Positions 14,825-16,392 of a stretch of 16,392 bases of DNA are shown piece by piece. The notes beneath the pieces are model-generated. The model did no database searches. It was given only the letters and a program-made list of their open reading frames with translations, and was not told the DNA's origin. The stretch covers positions 1-16,392 of the forward strand of contig CADFKY010000017.1 in assembly GCA_902834965.1 (NCBI GenBank), written 5' to 3'. Numbering within the stretch: position 1 is the first letter of the stretch; every line of letters begins with the position of its first letter. Origin of the DNA: Veillonellaceae bacterium (lineage in GTDB: Bacteria > Bacillota_C > Negativicutes > Veillonellales > Veillonellaceae). The position numbers and the translations under genes are program-made.

Positions 14825-15343
14825 ATGAATAAACGTATTAAATCTTTAGTATTAGGTGCATCTTTAGTAGCTTCCATGGCTATTTTAGGTGGTTGTGGTT
14901 CTAATAATGTTGGTTACGTTGATAGCGTGAAAGTAGCAAATAGTACTGAAAAAGGTATTGAAATTACTAAAGAAATTAACGCTAAAAAAGCTGAACTAGA
15001 TGCTAAAATTGCTGCTGCTGATGAAGCATCTAAACAAAATGTATTTAACCAAGCTAATCAAGAATTAAATGCCTTTGCAAATGCAAAAGCTCAAGAATAT
15101 CGTCAATATCAAGAACAAAAAGTTGGTGAACTTGTAAAAGAGAAAAAACTTGATGTAGTTATTGAAAAAGGTGCTGTTGTAGGTGGCGGTTCTGATGTAA
15201 CTGACGACTTGATCGCTAAAATGGGTAAAGCTTCTGATGACCAAATCAAGGAAGCTGAAAATGCAGCTAAAGCGCAAGAACAACAAAATGCTCAACAATC
15301 TGGTCAAGCTACAGCAGTTAATACTGAAGAAAGTGCACAATAA
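14825..15343 (+). CDS. OmpH/Skp-like lipoprotein, paralog 3
   Basis: 172-aa OmpH-family protein exported as a lipoprotein: a basic N-terminus MNKRIK, hydrophobic segment, and lipobox LGGC with Cys24 as the acylated residue. The conserved opening strand VGYVDSVKV (29-37) is followed by a helical, Ala/Gln/Lys-rich region and the closing block LDVVIEKGAVVGGGSDVTDDLIAKM (109-133), clearly parallel to paralog 1. A Gln/Ala/Asn-rich tail (about 145-172) is extra. Lipid anchoring is unusual for Skp, which is normally soluble. The residues after Cys are Gly-Ser, with no Asp at +2, so by the E. coli rule it would go to the OM, though that rule is untested here. AGGAG overlaps the stop of paralog 2, so translation is tightly linked. 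Confidence 0.88.
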   Translation: MNKRIKSLVLGASLVASMAILGGCGSNNVGYVDSVKVANSTEKGIEITKEINAKKAELDAKIAAADEASKQNVFNQANQELNAFANAKAQEYRQYQEQKVGELVKEKKLDVVIEKGAVVGGGSDVTDDLIAKMGKASDDQIKEAENAAKAQEQQNAQQSGQATAVNTEESAQ

Positions 15344-15358
15344 TTAAGAATTATCACA

Positions 15359-15368
15359 GGGGGAGGAG
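15359..15368 (+). promoter_or_regulatory. Ribosome binding site for the TTG start of lpxD
   Basis: GGGGGAGGAG ends 6 nt before the TTG at 15375. There is no in-frame ATG or GTG near the LpxD N-terminus (the first in-frame Met is about residue 68, inside the uridine-binding domain), so this site decides the start. Confidence 0.85.
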
Positions 15369-15374
15369 TTTACC

Positions 15375-16392
15375 TTGGAAAAAACTTTACAGGAACTCGC
15401 AACATTAGTAGGCGGTCGTGTTGTAGGTGATGGCTCTATTGTTATTACTGAAACACGTAGCTTTGAACAAGCAGTAAAACAATCCATAACTTTTGCAGTA
15501 GGTGAATATGTTGAACATATTGCGTTATGCCAAGCGGGTGCTGTGATCGTTGAATCTGAAGTGAAAGATGCACCGATGGCACAAATCGTAGTCGATAATG
15601 CAAAAGCAGCATTTGCACAAGTGTTAGAACTCTTCCATCCACCTGTTGTTGTTCCTAGAGAAGTGCATAGCACAGCTATTATTGGTAAAAATGTAACAAT
15701 AGGCAAAAATGTAGCTATTGGTGCCTATTGTGTAATTAATGATAATGCAGTCATTGGTGATGATGTAACAATACGTCCATATGTTTATATTGGACATAAT
15801 GTGCGTATTGGTGAAGGTTCTGATATTTACGCTAGTGCTATTGTTCATGAAAATTGTATTTTAGGCAAACGCGTTGTATTACGTGCTAAAGCAGTAATTG
15901 GTGGCGAAGGCTTCGGTTTTGCTACAGAAAATGGTGTACATACACATATACCACAAGTTGGTAATGTTATTCTTGAAGATGATGTTGAAGTTGGTTCTTG
16001 TACAACTATCGACAATGCTACAATGGGATCTACTTTAGTACGTCGTGGTACGAAGATTGACAATCTTGTTCATCTTGGTCACAATGTTGAAATTGGTGAA
16101 GATTGCTTCTTAATCGCTCAAGTTGGTATTGCAGGAAGTACTAAATGTGGTAATCATGTTATCTTTGCTGGACAAACTGGTTGTACTGGTCATATTACGA
16201 TTGGTGATAATGTACAGTTTGCTGGTAAAACTGGTATTACAGGTAATGTACCATCCAACTCTATTATGGCGGGCTATCCAATGAGACCTCATAAAGAATG
16301 GTTAAAATTGGCTGCTTATGAAAATCGTTTGCCAGATATGGTGAAAACTGTAAAACAATTACAAAAAGAAATTGACGCTTTGAAAGCACAGC
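15375..16392 (+). CDS. lpxD: LpxD, UDP-3-O-acylglucosamine N-acyltransferase, 3' partial
   Basis: Third step of lipid A synthesis in the cytoplasm: transfers a hydroxyacyl chain from ACP to UDP-3-O-acylglucosamine. Starting from TTG, 339 residues are visible and the frame is still open at the window end; E. coli LpxD is about 341 aa, so only a short piece is missing. Residues 1-95 are the N-terminal uridine-binding domain. Residues about 98-300 are left-handed beta-helix hexapeptide repeats (AIIGKNVTIGKNVAIG and similar). The conserved GGEGFGF loop (177-183), CTTIDNATM (209-217) and NLVHLGHNVEIG (230-241) are present; His236 aligns with the catalytic His of the E. coli enzyme (H239, from memory). 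A C-terminal helix (310-339) follows. It is 31 nt after the lipoprotein Skp-like gene and shares its operon. Its presence implies a lipopolysaccharide-bearing OM. Confidence 0.95.
   Translation, partial: MEKTLQELATLVGGRVVGDGSIVITETRSFEQAVKQSITFAVGEYVEHIALCQAGAVIVESEVKDAPMAQIVVDNAKAAFAQVLELFHPPVVVPREVHSTAIIGKNVTIGKNVAIGAYCVINDNAVIGDDVTIRPYVYIGHNVRIGEGSDIYASAIVHENCILGKRVVLRAKAVIGGEGFGFATENGVHTHIPQVGNVILEDDVEVGSCTTIDNATMGSTLVRRGTKIDNLVHLGHNVEIGEDCFLIAQVGIAGSTKCGNHVIFAGQTGCTGHITIGDNVQFAGKTGITGNVPSNSIMAGYPMRPHKEWLKLAAYENRLPDMVKTVKQLQKEIDALKAQ

Noticed and set aside
15344..15848. Minus-strand ORFs opposite lpxD
   Set aside because: LpxD hexapeptide repeats are unmistakable on the plus strand; the opposite ORFs have no family features.

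Overview
The window is a compact, almost entirely plus-strand block of outer-membrane (OM) biogenesis genes from a diderm Firmicute of the class Negativicutes, most probably Veillonella or a close relative. The basis is AT-rich DNA with AGGAGG-type ribosome binding sites and TTG starts, combined with Gram-negative envelope genes (mlaEFD, tolC, tamB, bamA, ompH/skp, lpxD) in an order I recall for Negativicutes OM clusters. The genus is judged from memory, not from a search.

Left operon (1-6363): a secreted S55 (SpoIVB-type) peptidase-like protein whose true start lies before base 1, then mlaE, mlaF and mlaD (a phospholipid ABC transporter), then a TolC-like OM protein, closed by a strong intrinsic terminator (6334-6363). 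Gaps are 42 nt or less and mlaF/mlaD overlap by one base. There is no mlaA, mlaB or mlaC. Instead mlaD is long: TM anchor, MCE domain, about 140 residues of helix, then a C-terminal beta-barrel-like domain. This suggests one protein bridging both membranes.

Middle (6364-10915): a 217-bp AT-rich intergenic stretch with only weak promoter candidates, then tamB (1428 aa), a bridge-like lipid-transport/OM assembly protein with a striking roughly 100-residue internal period. A large hairpin without a U-tract follows it.

Right operon (10966-16392): an extended -10 promoter, bamA (three POTRA domains, a Thr/Ala-rich N-terminal extension, 16-stranded-type barrel), a 15-bp hairpin, three consecutive OmpH/Skp-like chaperone paralogs (two with N-terminal hydrophobic anchors, one of them double length, and one lipoprotein), then lpxD, which starts at TTG and runs off the window end.

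Together the genes cover lipid traffic between membranes (MlaEFD, TamB), OM protein insertion and chaperoning (BamA, Skp-like trio), efflux or secretion (TolC) and lipid A synthesis (LpxD). No RNA genes, mobile elements, CRISPR arrays or transfer signatures were seen.
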